64,000 nt of DNA. Origin: Hedera helix (Eukaryota > Streptophyta > Magnoliopsida > Apiales > Araliaceae). The stretch covers positions 18,855,996-18,919,995 of the forward strand of contig OX359278.1 in assembly GCA_947179155.2 (NCBI GenBank). Direction: 5' to 3'. Positions 1 through 10,330 of this stretch are shown piece after piece. Below the pieces are notes generated by a model. It was not told the DNA's origin. It worked only from the letters and a program-made list of their open reading frames with translations, and made no database searches. Every line of letters begins with the position of its first letter. The stretch's first letter is position 1. A program made the position numbers and the translations under genes.

Positions 1-937
1 AAAGGGGATCAACCTAATGACATCCTATGTTATTCATAACATACCATACACTGGACAAATCATAAAAAGTGATATATATTCGTTCATATCAGTTTCCTTC
101 ACATGTCAGGATCACCCCAAGACAACTTGGTTTGATAAAATAAAGCATGATTCGAAATACATCACGAATAAGCATTTCATTTTGCAAGTTATGCTGAAAC
201 AAGAAACAATAACTCTTATATCAAAGATTTATAACATGTTGCATGTACAAAATGTATAAATCACATGAAAAGCAAGTAAACAACGGTTAAGGATAGAAAA
301 CTTGCCTGAGCTGATAAAATAGTTTACATTAATCTTGACGTTCAATCGTATGGCCTATAAAGTATGTGATTTTAACATTTATATTAGTTATAAATAATAA
401 CCTTTAACTTAACTATCTTTATTTAAATAGTTTAATTTCGTTTGAATATGCTTTATATTTCCCGACAAGTCTCGATTGAACAAGACCCTAAGCTAAGGAT
501 AAAACCTTCAAAAAATAACTTTTTGGGAAGTTTTAAAAGTCTAGTGGGTTAGCGCGGCCACCCCATAATTAAGCCTATCTGGGGCGCGACCGCCTCAACT
601 ATGCAGCACATTTGGCTGCCCGAACCTCTTTTACTGTAACTGTCATAACTTTATCATAAGAAAATATTTTGAAGTGATTCTTAAGTCTAAATTGCTTAGA
701 ATTTCATGATCTACAATTTTTATCTGTATTGTTAAGGCAGATTTGGAATTTAAGTTTTTGAAAAATGGCAAAAACAGCCAGTGAGCTTGCTTTGATAATT
801 TTTTTTAGGGTTAACCATGTGAAACATGGTACCGCTTGTTTTAACTCTTTAAGAAATCATGTTATAAGACTCAATAACACTTTATAACATAAAAATAATA
901 AATCATAAACCTCTTCATAGAATGATTCATGACTTTT

Positions 938-1309
938 GCTCAAGAACACACGAAGAACGAAAAATCGTACATGGCTACGACTTATGTTCTTGAGCTTTTG
1001 GATTTCATACTTGAAATAATTTGAGAATTATAACTGCTTGCATAAGTAATTATGAAACTTTATAATTGACAAAATTCGGTCATTATAACGGCTTATATAA
1101 TTGATTATAACAATTTATAATAATTTCTCAAGAACATACAAAGAATACGGAGAATGACAATCGTACATGGCTACAACGTACGTTCTTGAGCTTTAAACTA
1201 TGAAATGAAATTCGACATTATAACTACTGTAAAATGAAGAAAGGCTTAAGAACACGTGAAGAACACGTGAAACGACAATCGTACATGGCTACGACTCGCG
1301 TTCTTGAGC
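938..1309. repeat. Three tandem hairpin units inside LTR B1
   Basis: Three units at 938-995, 1127-1190 and 1244-1309. Each begins with (G)CTCAAGAAC, or GCTTAAGAAC in the third, and ends with the complementary GTTCTTGAG(C). Each therefore forms a 9-10 bp stem around a loop of about 40 nt. The loop carries a conserved core TCGTACATGGCTAC followed by RAC. Confidence 0.75.
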
Positions 1310-1506
1310 TTTTGAAAATTAAAGACGAAAGAAAAATCGAACATAACAACTATTAAAGATTGTACCTTTTGAATTTGCAAGCTTTAAGTATTTCTTTGCA
1401 AATTCCAAGGTTGTAACTCACTAGAACTCTCTCTCAATATATGTATAGCTTTGATACCTAAATTTGTGTTTGAAAATGAATGATAGAACGAGTGCACATT
1501 GCTTGC

Positions 1507-1516
1507 TATTTATAGG
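1507..1516 (-). promoter_or_regulatory. Putative TATA box of LTR B1
   Basis: On the minus strand the sequence reads CCTATAAATAG. It lies about 1.15 kb into the LTR counted from its start near 2657, a plausible position for a U3 promoter. Confidence 0.4.
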
Positions 1517-2657
1517 CCAACCAAAGCTAGGGCATTAAGGTCATTGTGACAAAACTTCCAAGCTAAGCTAAGGCAAAGTGCACCTCCCCTCTCCCACTTG
1601 GTATGGCTGGCCATTACTCCATTTAATGGCATTAATGCTTGAAATCATCACATTTTTTGTGACACAACAAAAGACATCTGTTAGCTTCTAATTGGTCTAA
1701 CACTTAGCCTACCAAATGAATAGTTCTAGGGCTTGTTTGGTTGATCAATTAGCCATTTATTTGAGGGGGTAGTCATGGTCTTTTACCAAGCTTGATCAAG
1801 GTTAGTTTAGTCCTTTTGATAATCTAGCTTAGCCATGCTTAGGTTAATTAGCAATAAACTTAGGTTGATTAGGTTATTAATTCACCAATTGGTTTAACAT
1901 ATAGATTAAGTTAATCTTTAACTTAATTAACCTTAATCCTAGTTAGGTTTAGTTTAATTACATGATAGTTAGGTTAAATGGTAATCCAGTTACCTTAACC
2001 TAGTTCGATTCCTACCGGATTAGTATTAATCATCTAATTAAGTTAATTAGTTAGCTAATTTAATTAGTTTGTAACTAGGGTTAGGTCTAGATTAGGTTTC
2101 TTAATCTAGTTATCTCTAACCTAGTTTATTTTTAAGTATTCCGGTTCAATTGATCTTTACCGATTTAAAAATCAGATATTACAAAATTTTGTTCTGAATA
2201 AACACTATTCTGTGAAGTGAAAAGTCAAAAAGACATTGCACGTTTTTCAATGAATAGTTTTTTGACTACTATTTCTCAGAAAATGGTTAGATGATCAAAA
2301 ATACGAAAAAAATATTTTTCGTCTTGTTCTCAACGCGTTTTTTGAGAAAAACTTTTATCGGCTAAAACGTGTTTTCAAAGTGCGGGAAAGATGAATTCTA
2401 AAACAAAATGTCATTTTGATGTACACGTTTTGCTCGGGGGCCTAGGTTCATATTCTTAGGGTTTAGGTTTTTTTTTTCTTTCAATTTTTGAAAAAAAAAA
2501 CTTTTATTCTCCTTTTTCGTGCTAAGGTCGAATACGTGAACCGAAACACATAAATAACCAATAACGAAGATTCCATAACACATATAAAATGTAATTCAAT
2601 CTTTATTTATTCTTATAAAGTCGGATTAAAACTCTCTCGAAAGTTCAAAATATTATA

Positions 2658-3214
2658 ACGTGACTTTCTCAAGCCAAAACTCACACTTTTTTCAACTTGG
2701 CATATAACTTGTTCTCACATAGCTTTTGGAGTATCAATCTTCAGTGTTGTTCATGATCTTCATGACTCTTGGAGTATATGAGAATGTCATCAATAAAGAT
2801 AACTACAAAATAATCCAAATATTCCTTGAATATCTAGTTCATCATGTCCATAAAAGCTGTAGGAGCATTGGTTAGTCCAAAAGGCATGACTAAAAACTCG
2901 TAATGCCCGTAACGAGTTCTAAAAGCAGTCTTTGGAATGTCATCAGCTTTAACTTTTAACTGATGATATCAAGAGCGAATATCAATTTTTGAAAAATTTT
3001 AAGTACCCGACATCACCTCGTTCGGGTTTCCTGCCATTTGAGATGTCACAACAAAAGCTCTCCTTTGAACTACAGATTTTTTCTTATCCGCGCTGGCTTT
3101 TAGAGCCATCATTGTAGCTGGACTTGATTTTGTAATAGGACAAAATCGAGCAATATGACCTTCATTCCCATAATCGAAACACAACTTCGATTATTAAGTA
3201 CAGTTCAGGCTAAT
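2658..3214 (-). pseudogene. Gypsy gag-pol remnant (A5): nucleocapsid joined to RT
   Basis: Internally deleted minus-strand fragment of the same gypsy family as the element at 3649-14781. At 3184-2999 the frame encodes one CCHC zinc knuckle (C-X2-Y in place of the second Cys, then GHIARFC) and the start of the gag-protease linker. From about 2996 down to 2658 it jumps into RT: the SKIDLRSGYHQL equivalent, TAFRTRYGHYEF, MPFGLTNAP and the FIDDILIYS catalytic region are recognisable with frameshifts. Everything between nucleocapsid and RT is missing. Homology to A1 runs to 3214, where the Athila LTR begins. The knuckle keeps the final Cys that A1 has lost. Confidence 0.8.
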
Positions 3215-3648
3215 TGATGGGTAGGTTTTATACTTACGTATCGGATGTATCTGATCTTGCATTATTGTGTATTTCTTAAGTATTCCGGGTACTTTTCATG
3301 TGTTTTGCATTTTGTTGATGGTTAATGCAGTTGGTTTCACAAAGGGATCAAAGGAAGGCAAGAACTGGAAATCAATTAATATCAAAAATGGAGTCATGAC
3401 ACGACCGCGCCATGGTCATGAAGTAATTCAGAGCGAGGCGCGCCGTGGACGAAAATTAAAACTGAAGTTTCTGTGAGAACAACGCGGGGCGCGCTGGTTA
3501 CAAGGTATAGAGTGGCACGGTCTTGTCACTACGCGAAATCAGTTGCCAACGTGGGTTATTTTGCTGAAGCTGGAAGAGAAAAGGATTTCTATTAGGTTTA
3601 GGACTGAATGTAGGCTGGTTAGGTTTATGTTAGTTTATAAATACTTCT
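3215..3648 (+). repeat. Athila-2 5' LTR, part 1 (U3)
   Basis: Begins TGATGGGTAGG, which resembles the start of the minus-strand Athila LTR ending at 41784 (TGATAAGTAG). It contains CG-rich patches with GCGCC-type motifs (3402-3445 and 3483-3500) and ends just after TATAAATA at 3636-3643, where A1 entered. The ORF at 3267-3476 has no recognisable domain and is not called. Confidence 0.8.
3636..3643 (+). promoter_or_regulatory. TATA box of Athila-2 LTR
   Basis: TATAAATA about 420 bp into the LTR. The A1 target-site copy CTTCT follows directly at 3644-3648. Confidence 0.6.
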
Positions 3649-4039
3649 TGTAAGACCCCGAATTTTATGAAATATAAAATTTAATTTTTCTTCATATATA
3701 TTTTTCTGAAACAGTAAGTGGTTAAATCGATAAACTTAAAAGTTAAGGATTTTATGTGCAAATTTTATTTTGTCGGACAATATTCATTTTGTCGGGGAAT
3801 ATTCGTTTTGTCGGGGAATATTCGGGCCGTACGACGGCGCCGAAATGACAAATTATTGGTGGACCCCACAACGGAATATTTGTCGGGTATAGAAAACGAC
3901 AGAAATAACCTTTTTAAATAAAAATAGTCAACGGGACTGTTAAAATACCGGTGATAAAAGAATAGTAGCATACGGTAAATTATAGTATTTTCTGTAGCAC
4001 ACGGTACTCTACAGTAGCACACGGTATTGCACAGTGTCT

Positions 4040-4260
4040 CATATTATTGGTCTGATAATTGACACCGTAACTGTTGCGCATCATTTCATCAATAATTGTC
4101 ATTGCATAATATTTTATATTATCAATTCAATAATTGTTGTTACACAGTATTTTGCATTATTGATTCAATAATTGTCATTACACTGTATTTCATATCATCG
4201 ACTCAATAATTGTTGCTGCACTGTTTTTAAAATTATTGAACCTAATAATTGTTACGGTTG
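4040..4260 (+). repeat. U3 array of degenerate ~45-bp palindromic units
   Basis: About five units of the form ATTATTGATTCAATAATTGT followed by a variable RYTACACTGTATTT spacer. Each unit carries an internal inverted repeat ATTATTGA/TCAATAAT. The same array is in the 3' LTR (12020-12240), in A2 (22100-22280), A3 (58070-58250) and A4 (59960-60200). Confidence 0.7.
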
Positions 4261-4564
4261 CAAATATACCATAATTTATATTATTAAATTAATAATAATC
4301 TGTAACGTGTTTATTACATTATTATTAAATTATTATTGTAGCACTATTTGATTTTATATGCAGGACCAATAGGAAGAAAAAATAAAATAAAATAAATAAA
4401 TGTAAAAAAAAAAAAAATATTAATTAATTATTATGTGAATAGTAACATGTGGACCCTATGTGGGGGCCACATGAATGGTAAATGAAATGTGTTTTTGCTG
4501 GAGAGTTTTCTGGTTGGTGAAGGAAGGAAGGAAAGGCAGCTACGCTGCTTTTGTAGAAAATTTA

Positions 4565-4587
4565 GGCTGGCGTGCAGCACGCCAGCC
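4565..4587. promoter_or_regulatory. GC-rich 23-bp palindrome upstream of A1 TATA
   Basis: Arms GGCTGGCGTGC and GCACGCCAGCC are perfectly complementary around one central base. It lies about 30 bp upstream of TATAAATA. The 3' LTR has an identical copy at 12538-12560, and A3 a 21-bp version at 57758-57778. Confidence 0.75.
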
Positions 4588-4618
4588 ACCTACCACTGCA
4601 TAGTAACATTTTTCCCCT

Positions 4619-4626
4619 ATAAATAG
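4619..4626 (+). promoter_or_regulatory. TATA box of A1 5' LTR
   Basis: TATAAATA preceded by CCCC, about 970 bp into the LTR. It is conserved at equivalent places in the 3' LTR (12591), A2 (21650, minus), A3 (57726, minus) and A4 (60576). Transcription of the element would begin shortly downstream. Confidence 0.65.
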
Positions 4627-5213
4627 CTTGCTCAGCTGAATAGAAAAATCACACCTAAAACATAAAATTTTTCTATAAGAATTTTATGAGTTTTCTCTGA
4701 GAATAGTGAGGTTATTTTGAGAGTTTGAAAGCCAAAAGGAGTGCATAAATTTTTCAAGTAAGTCTTTTATTAAAGAGTAGTAATTTCATAAATTCCTATA
4801 TTTCACGGTATTCACAAATCTTCCTTTAGAAGACTCTTCTATTAGAAGATTCATTTTTAAAAGCTTTCTTTGGAAGATTTATTTTGAAATATTATTTTAA
4901 AAACTATTTTAAGTTGTTATATTATACTACAAAAATTATGTTATATATATATAATTTTGATAGTTCATAATATATGAATTATCATACACCTTGAAATTTA
5001 TATGTGGTAATTACTAATTTTATTAAAAATATATAGGTTGATCAACCTCATTTAAATCAATATTCAGTCACGTGTTAAGGTAAGGGGTATCATTCTTTGC
5101 ATCATCATAAATGGATATTATTTTCTTTCTTACTTGAAGGGATTATCGTTCTTTGATTCTCGAAAATAATATCGTTTCTTTCTTGTGCCATTTACTTCCA
5201 TGTATTCAAATTG

Positions 5214-5461
5214 TGGGAATAACCTTACGGCGCGGTTTACCGCCTGTTGGTGAATAACCTTTTGTATTCATTCCTTATTAATCTTTGAGAATAACCTTAC
5301 GGTGCGGATTATCGCCTGTTTGGTGAATAACTCTTCGTATTCAAATTGATGGGAATAACCTTACGGCGCGGATTATCGCCTGTTTGGTGAATAACTCTTC
5401 GTATTCAAATTGATGGGAATAACCTTACGGCGCGGATTACCGCCTGTTGGTGAATAACCCT
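5214..5461 (+). repeat. Four-unit ~64-bp tandem array in A1 LTR
   Basis: Units start TGGGAATAACCTTACGGCGC and continue through GCCTGTTTGGTGAATAAC. Four copies are here and in the 3' LTR (13186-13433). A4 has three (61266-61450), so copy number varies between family members. Each unit is flanked by GAATAACC/GGTGAATAACC and carries several CpGs. Confidence 0.8.
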
Positions 5462-6813
5462 TTTTATTTGTCTCGTGTGGAAATAATTTGTCTACATGAA
5501 TTATCACATGACACTTTTATTCCATATTCGTAAGTGATATCATTTTCCTTTATACTCATAAGGGATACCATCTTTTTCATCTTCCATTATTCAAACTTAC
5601 TATGGTAAGGGATATTAATTCCCTTCACCTTTTGTTAATCAAACCAGCTACGATAAAGGATATTATTTTCTTTCATACACCTAAATCGAAACTTATTATG
5701 GAACTATTGCTTCTATAATTCCTGAAAATATTATATGTTCCATAATAGTTGAATTTCATTATTTCAACTGAACCTTCCTATTTTCTGGACATTTCTATTA
5801 AACTGTAATCGTTATTCTGAACTGTGGAGCTTGAATATCATTTTTAAATTTCACTTCACATAATGTTGACAATTTGGACATTATTTGAATCTGCACAAAG
5901 TAAACTTCCGATACTTATTGTTTATCCTGTTCTTCTGTTCATCATTTGTATCACTGTTATTTGTATTAATCATCAAGAATCAAGTTGTTGTGAATATCTG
6001 TGGCCGGGGGCACATATGTGATATAATTGTTGAACAGATGATAGGTTAAAGGCGATATACTAGGTTAAAGGCGATACATCTGTTCGGTGTCTTTTATGGC
6101 ACGTGGTGAATGTTCTCTTTGGCCCGTAGTGCAAAGATGAACTGTTGGTTGGTATGATTATGACCAAAGGCTGAATCTGGTATAATCATGACCGTTGGTG
6201 CTTTATTGAATATCTTTGGCCCGTAGTGCAAAGATGAACTGTTGATTTGCATGATTATGACCAGGAACTGTGAATTTTTATTATCATGACTAATGATATT
6301 TCAGATGATAAAAGTTGATGATGTTTTTACTAAAAAGAGAAGCGAGTGGACATTATGGTATGCATTATTCTTCTAATAGATTGCTCATTCCGCTGCTATT
6401 ATTGATCTGAACGTTGTTTAAGAATTTAACTACAGTTTTTGATATAAACCTTGTAGTCTATTGTATTCTATCAAGAACTCAACTGTTGAAGGCTAATGAT
6501 AATTTATTCGTCATTATCTTAGTCATGATATTTCTTACTGGGCTATTTGAGCTCACCCTTTCTTTTGTTCCATTGTTTTCAACAGGAGATGAGAACGTAA
6601 CGGGGTCTAGCCGGGGGATGGAGTGAGAGTCCGAGGAATAGCTATCCTAGTCTTCACGTGTTGTAAAATAGTGTGGCAATAATAGTGAAGACTTAGTTGT
6701 GTATTATTATACACTGTATTGTTGTACGTTGTGCTTTGTTGTAATAATTTTGTTCTAGTCTTTTGACGACTCAAGTTTGGGCTGTGTAGGCCTAGATTTG
6801 GGGGAGTCACAGT

Positions 6814-6825
6814 TGGCATCAGAGC
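6814..6825 (+). other. A1 primer binding site (tRNA-Met type)
   Basis: TGGCATCAGAGC two bases after the LTR end. It differs by one C from TGGTATCAGAGC, the site complementary to the 3' end of plant initiator tRNA-Met. A4 carries the same variant and A3 the unchanged form. Confidence 0.85.
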
Positions 6826-7123
6826 TTAGGGATATGGTCTTTAATGGAGATCTGGGGTTAGAACTAGGAGGGGAGAGACGAATAGAATCAGTCACTAGTG
6901 CGTCCTACCTAAATTAGATTTTTATCTAATGAATTGATTTGAATATAGGGACATGAAGTGATGAGTCAGTTTATTTGAACTAACAATTATTTTGTGACCA
7001 CAGTTAAGTATGACATCTGGAAATCAAGAGGTTAACTATGGAATACCCGAAGCAAATGTAGCCGAGAATTAGGAGGCCCCAAACAATCCTCCTGCTAACT
7101 CAGGAAATAATGTTCCTGATAAC

Positions 7124-10100
7124 ATGATGAACGATGGATTCTTTAGGAATTTCATGCAGTTCATACAGAATCAAGCAAGAGGAAATCCAGTCAATAATAA
7201 CGGTAGAAACGCTGGTAATTTGAGGATGGTCACTGTCAAGCAATTTAAAGAATTGAGACCACCTGAATTCCACGGGAAGCCTGACCCACTCAAAGCGGAG
7301 GCATGGCTAAAGCAGACGACAAAAATACTTGATGTCTTACAATGCGCTGATGATCAGAAGGTGCCATTTGCCACTTTTATGTTACGAGGTGAGGCGGATC
7401 ATTGGTGGGAAGCGGTAAAACGTATCCAACCTTCAGCACTCGAAATGTCTTGGACAGAATTCGAAGAACTGTTTAACGAGAAGTATTTCCCAGAAAGCAT
7501 CCGCCATATGAAAGAGGTGGAATTCATTAAGCTGGAGCAGGGAAACATGACAGTCTCCCAATATGAAGCTAAGTTCGCTGAGTTATCTCGTTTTGCCACC
7601 CATCTAGTGGATGACGAAGCACTAATGAGTCGGATGTTCCTAAGAGGTTTGAGACTCAAAATTCGTCAACAACTTAGCTCTCACAAATTCAGTTTGTATT
7701 CAGATGTTGTGGATAGGGCTCAAAGGGTGGAGCAGACAGATGAAACATTGCAGCCAAGAGTTAATGATCAGCATAGAGAAAGGAATGACAACAACCACAG
7801 GAACGAGAACCATCGAGGAGGTAACCAACACTTCGGTGGTAATTCCACATCAAATAACAGAAGAGGAGAATCCAGTGGGAACAATTTCAAAAGAAAGAGA
7901 TTCCATAATAATTATGGAAGGGCACCAGCACCAGTACCAGCACCAGCACCGACCCCAGTTTCAAGAGGAGAAGATCGACCACCAGTGAGATGCTATAGGT
8001 GTGGTCAGGAAGGTCACATCAGCCCAAACTGTACACAGCAGTCCAAAAAGTGCTACAGTTGTGGGAAAGAGGGTCATCTTGCGCGATTTTATCATGCCAC
8101 AAAATCGAGTCCAGCTGCAATGATGATACCAAAAGCTAGCGCGGATAAGGGAAAATCTGTAGTTCAAGGGAGAGCTTTTGTTGTGACATCCCAAATGGCA
8201 CGAAACTCGAACGAGGTGATAACCGGTAAGCTATTCATAAATTCTCGTGAAGTCTACGCTTTGTTAGATACTGGCTCTACCCATTCTTTTATCTCACCTG
8301 CATGTGCTCAGCGTTTAAACTTAACTCCTGAAAATTTGGACTTTGACTTATCAGTTGAAACCCCATTAGGAGAAATGACTATTACATCTACTGTCTATAA
8401 ATCTTGCCTAGTTCAAATCAACAACCTCACATTACCTGTTGACCTTATTTCTTTGGAAATGCATGAATTTGATGTGATTTTAGGAATTGATTGGTTGACT
8501 ACCCATCATGCTAAAATTGATTGTTTTCATAAGATTATTAGTTTTCATATTCCTAATCAACCTGTCATGCAAATTCAAGCAACTAAACCATTGAAATCTA
8601 TAACTGTTATTTCTAGCCATAAAGCCATTCGTTTATTGAAAAACGGATGTCAAGCCTTTTTAGCTCATGTCACTGATTTGAACAAAAATACGTCAAACTT
8701 GAATGATATTCCCATTGTTAATGAGTTTCCTGACGTTTTTCCTGAAGAACTTCCTGGCTTACCCCCAAACCGTGAAATTGAATTTTGTATTGATCTTGAA
8801 CCCGGTACCAAGCCCATTTCCAAAGCCCCATACCGAATGGCTCCCATTGAACTTCAAGAGTTAAAAGTCCAACTACAGGAATTGTTGGATACCGGTTTCA
8901 TTCGTCCGAGTGCATCACCTTGGGGTGCTCCTGTTCTATTTGTGAAGAAGAAAAACGGGAGTATGAGATTGTGCATTGACTACCGAGAATTGAACCATGT
9001 CACCATCAAAAACAGGTACCCATTGCCTCGGATCGATGACATGTTTGATCAATTACAAGGTGCTCAACATTTCTCAAAGATTGATCTCCGTTCTGGATAT
9101 CATCAGTTAAAGGTTAAAGCTGAGGACATTCCAAAGACTGCTTTCAGAACTCGTTATGGGCATTATGAGTTTTTAGTCATGCCTTTTGGACTAACCAATG
9201 CTCCTGCAGCTTTCATGGACATGATGAACCGAATATTCAAGGAATATTTGGATCATTTTGTGGTTGTCTTTATTGATGACATCCTCATATACTCCAAGAG
9301 TCGCGAGGATCATGAACAACACCTGAGATTGATACTCCAAAAGCTCTGTGAGAACAAATTATATGCCAAGTTGAAGAAATGTGAGTTCTGGCTTGAGGAG
9401 GTCACGTTTCTTGGGCATGTGATTTCTAGTCAAGGAATATCAGTCGATCCTGCGAAGATTGAAATGGTACTAAATTGGGAACAACCCAAGACAGTAACCG
9501 AAGTCCGAAGTTTTCTGGGCCTAGCTGGTTATTATCGGAGATTCGTAGAAGGATTTTCTCGAATCGCCACTCCATTAACTCAGCTTACTCGGAAAAGCAC
9601 AAAATTCATATGGAGCGAGGAATGCGAGAAAAGTTTCCAAGAACTTAAGAGGAGACTGGTTTCAGCTCCTGTTCTGACCATTCCATCAGGATCAGGAGAA
9701 TTCGTCATATATAGCGATGCTTCAGGCAAAGGTCTAGGCTGTGTCCTTATGCAACATGGAAAGGTTATAGCCTATGCCTCTCGACAACTCAAAGATTATG
9801 AGAAAAATTATCCTACTCATGATCTAGAGTTGGCAGCAGTCGTTTTCGCATTGAAGATCTGGAGACACTATTTGTACGGAGAAAAGGTGGATATCTATAC
9901 GAATCATAAAAGTCTCAAGTATTTCTTCACCCAGAAGGAACTCAACATGCGACAACGACGTTGGCTTGAGCTGTTGAAGGATTACGACCACACAATCCAG
10001 TATCACCCGGGAAAGGCGAACGTTGTAGCTGACGCTTTGAGCAGAAGATCTTATACGAGTACAAGTGCACTGCTGACAACACAAAAGTGTATTTTGTACG

Positions 10101-10285
10101 ACTTGCAAAAGATGGAGATAGAGCTAAAGACACCAGGGACCCACTCGAAGATTGCTCACGTGCGAGTAGAACCAGCTTTAATGGATAAAATTAAAGCTGC
10201 TCAAGCTACCGATCCGGAACTGATGAACATGATGAAGAAAGTACAAGAAGGTGCCATCCCCGAAGCAAGAATCGACGAGACATGA
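7124..10285 (+). CDS. A1 gag-protease-RT-RNase H polyprotein piece (1053 aa)
   Basis: The main open piece of A1. Residues about 30-200 form the gag capsid domain (PPEFHGKPDP, then FNEKYFPES). A Pro/Ala-rich linker (PAPVPAPAP) precedes two CCHC knuckles at about 290-325. The second ends HLARFY, so its last zinc-binding Cys is Tyr. Protease has LLDTGSTHSF at about 380-390. RT spans about 550-790 with RSGYHQL, MPFGLTNAPAAF and FIDDILIYS (catalytic Asp pair near 717). RNase H starts near 865 (YSDASGKGLG) but has TNHKSLKYFF where family members have TDHKSL, an Asp-to-Asn change in a catalytic position (9902-9904). In life the polyprotein packages, cleaves and reverse-transcribes element RNA in the cytoplasm. 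The upstream ATG at 7010 is in frame but cut off by TAG 7070, so 7124 is the first usable Met. Confidence 0.92.
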   Translation: MMNDGFFRNFMQFIQNQARGNPVNNNGRNAGNLRMVTVKQFKELRPPEFHGKPDPLKAEAWLKQTTKILDVLQCADDQKVPFATFMLRGEADHWWEAVKRIQPSALEMSWTEFEELFNEKYFPESIRHMKEVEFIKLEQGNMTVSQYEAKFAELSRFATHLVDDEALMSRMFLRGLRLKIRQQLSSHKFSLYSDVVDRAQRVEQTDETLQPRVNDQHRERNDNNHRNENHRGGNQHFGGNSTSNNRRGESSGNNFKRKRFHNNYGRAPAPVPAPAPTPVSRGEDRPPVRCYRCGQEGHISPNCTQQSKKCYSCGKEGHLARFYHATKSSPAAMMIPKASADKGKSVVQGRAFVVTSQMARNSNEVITGKLFINSREVYALLDTGSTHSFISPACAQRLNLTPENLDFDLSVETPLGEMTITSTVYKSCLVQINNLTLPVDLISLEMHEFDVILGIDWLTTHHAKIDCFHKIISFHIPNQPVMQIQATKPLKSITVISSHKAIRLLKNGCQAFLAHVTDLNKNTSNLNDIPIVNEFPDVFPEELPGLPPNREIEFCIDLEPGTKPISKAPYRMAPIELQELKVQLQELLDTGFIRPSASPWGAPVLFVKKKNGSMRLCIDYRELNHVTIKNRYPLPRIDDMFDQLQGAQHFSKIDLRSGYHQLKVKAEDIPKTAFRTRYGHYEFLVMPFGLTNAPAAFMDMMNRIFKEYLDHFVVVFIDDILIYSKSREDHEQHLRLILQKLCENKLYAKLKKCEFWLEEVTFLGHVISSQGISVDPAKIEMVLNWEQPKTVTEVRSFLGLAGYYRRFVEGFSRIATPLTQLTRKSTKFIWSEECEKSFQELKRRLVSAPVLTIPSGSGEFVIYSDASGKGLGCVLMQHGKVIAYASRQLKDYEKNYPTHDLELAAVVFALKIWRHYLYGEKVDIYTNHKSLKYFFTQKELNMRQRRWLELLKDYDHTIQYHPGKANVVADALSRRSYTSTSALLTTQKCILYDLQKMEIELKTPGTHSKIAHVRVEPALMDKIKAAQATDPELMNMMKKVQEGAIPEARIDET

Positions 10286-10330
10286 ATACTTCGAGTTAAC
10301 TCTCGACTCTGTGTTCCTAACGATCCTGAA

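Larger units (their letters stand above)
1..2657 (-). mobile_element. Family-B LTR (B1), truncated by window start
   Basis: Minus-strand LTR of the same superfamily as the complete solo LTRs further right. The first 45 bases (GGGGATCAACCT, then CATAAC) match the stretch near 34515 and 43380 inside those LTRs. The right boundary is where gypsy RT homology begins at 2658. On the minus strand it reads TATAATATTTTG, a decayed form of the TGTAATG start of this family. A minus-strand TATA-like box lies at 1507-1516. Three hairpin-forming repeats lie at 938-1309 and a CG-rich patch at about 548-597. The short open frames here (for example 17-259 and 2398-2583) show no recognisable domain. Whether it is solo or part of a larger element cannot be told because the left end is outside the window. 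Confidence 0.6.
3649..6811 (+). repeat. A1 5' LTR
   Basis: Starts TGTAAGACC and ends GGGGAGTCACA just before the PBS. Order of internal structure: TGTCGGGGAATATTCG repeats (3773-3826), GTAGCACACGGTA repeats (3965-4030), an array built on ATTATTGA/TCAATAAT palindromes (4040-4260), a 23-bp GC palindrome (4565-4587), TATA (4619), a four-unit array of about 64 bp (5214-5461), and a duplicated GGCCCGTAGTGCAAAGATG block (6118-6250). The 70-codon ORF at 6414-6626 occurs identically in the other LTR and has no recognised domain. Confidence 0.92.

Noticed and set aside
3765..4022. Minus-strand 85-codon ORF, repeated at 11755-12006
   Set aside because: Antisense to U3 of the LTR; the repeat copy is due to the LTR pair.
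6414..6626. 70-codon ORF, identical copy at 14384-14596
   Set aside because: Both lie at the same place in the two A1 LTRs; identity reflects the recent LTR pair, and no domain is visible.
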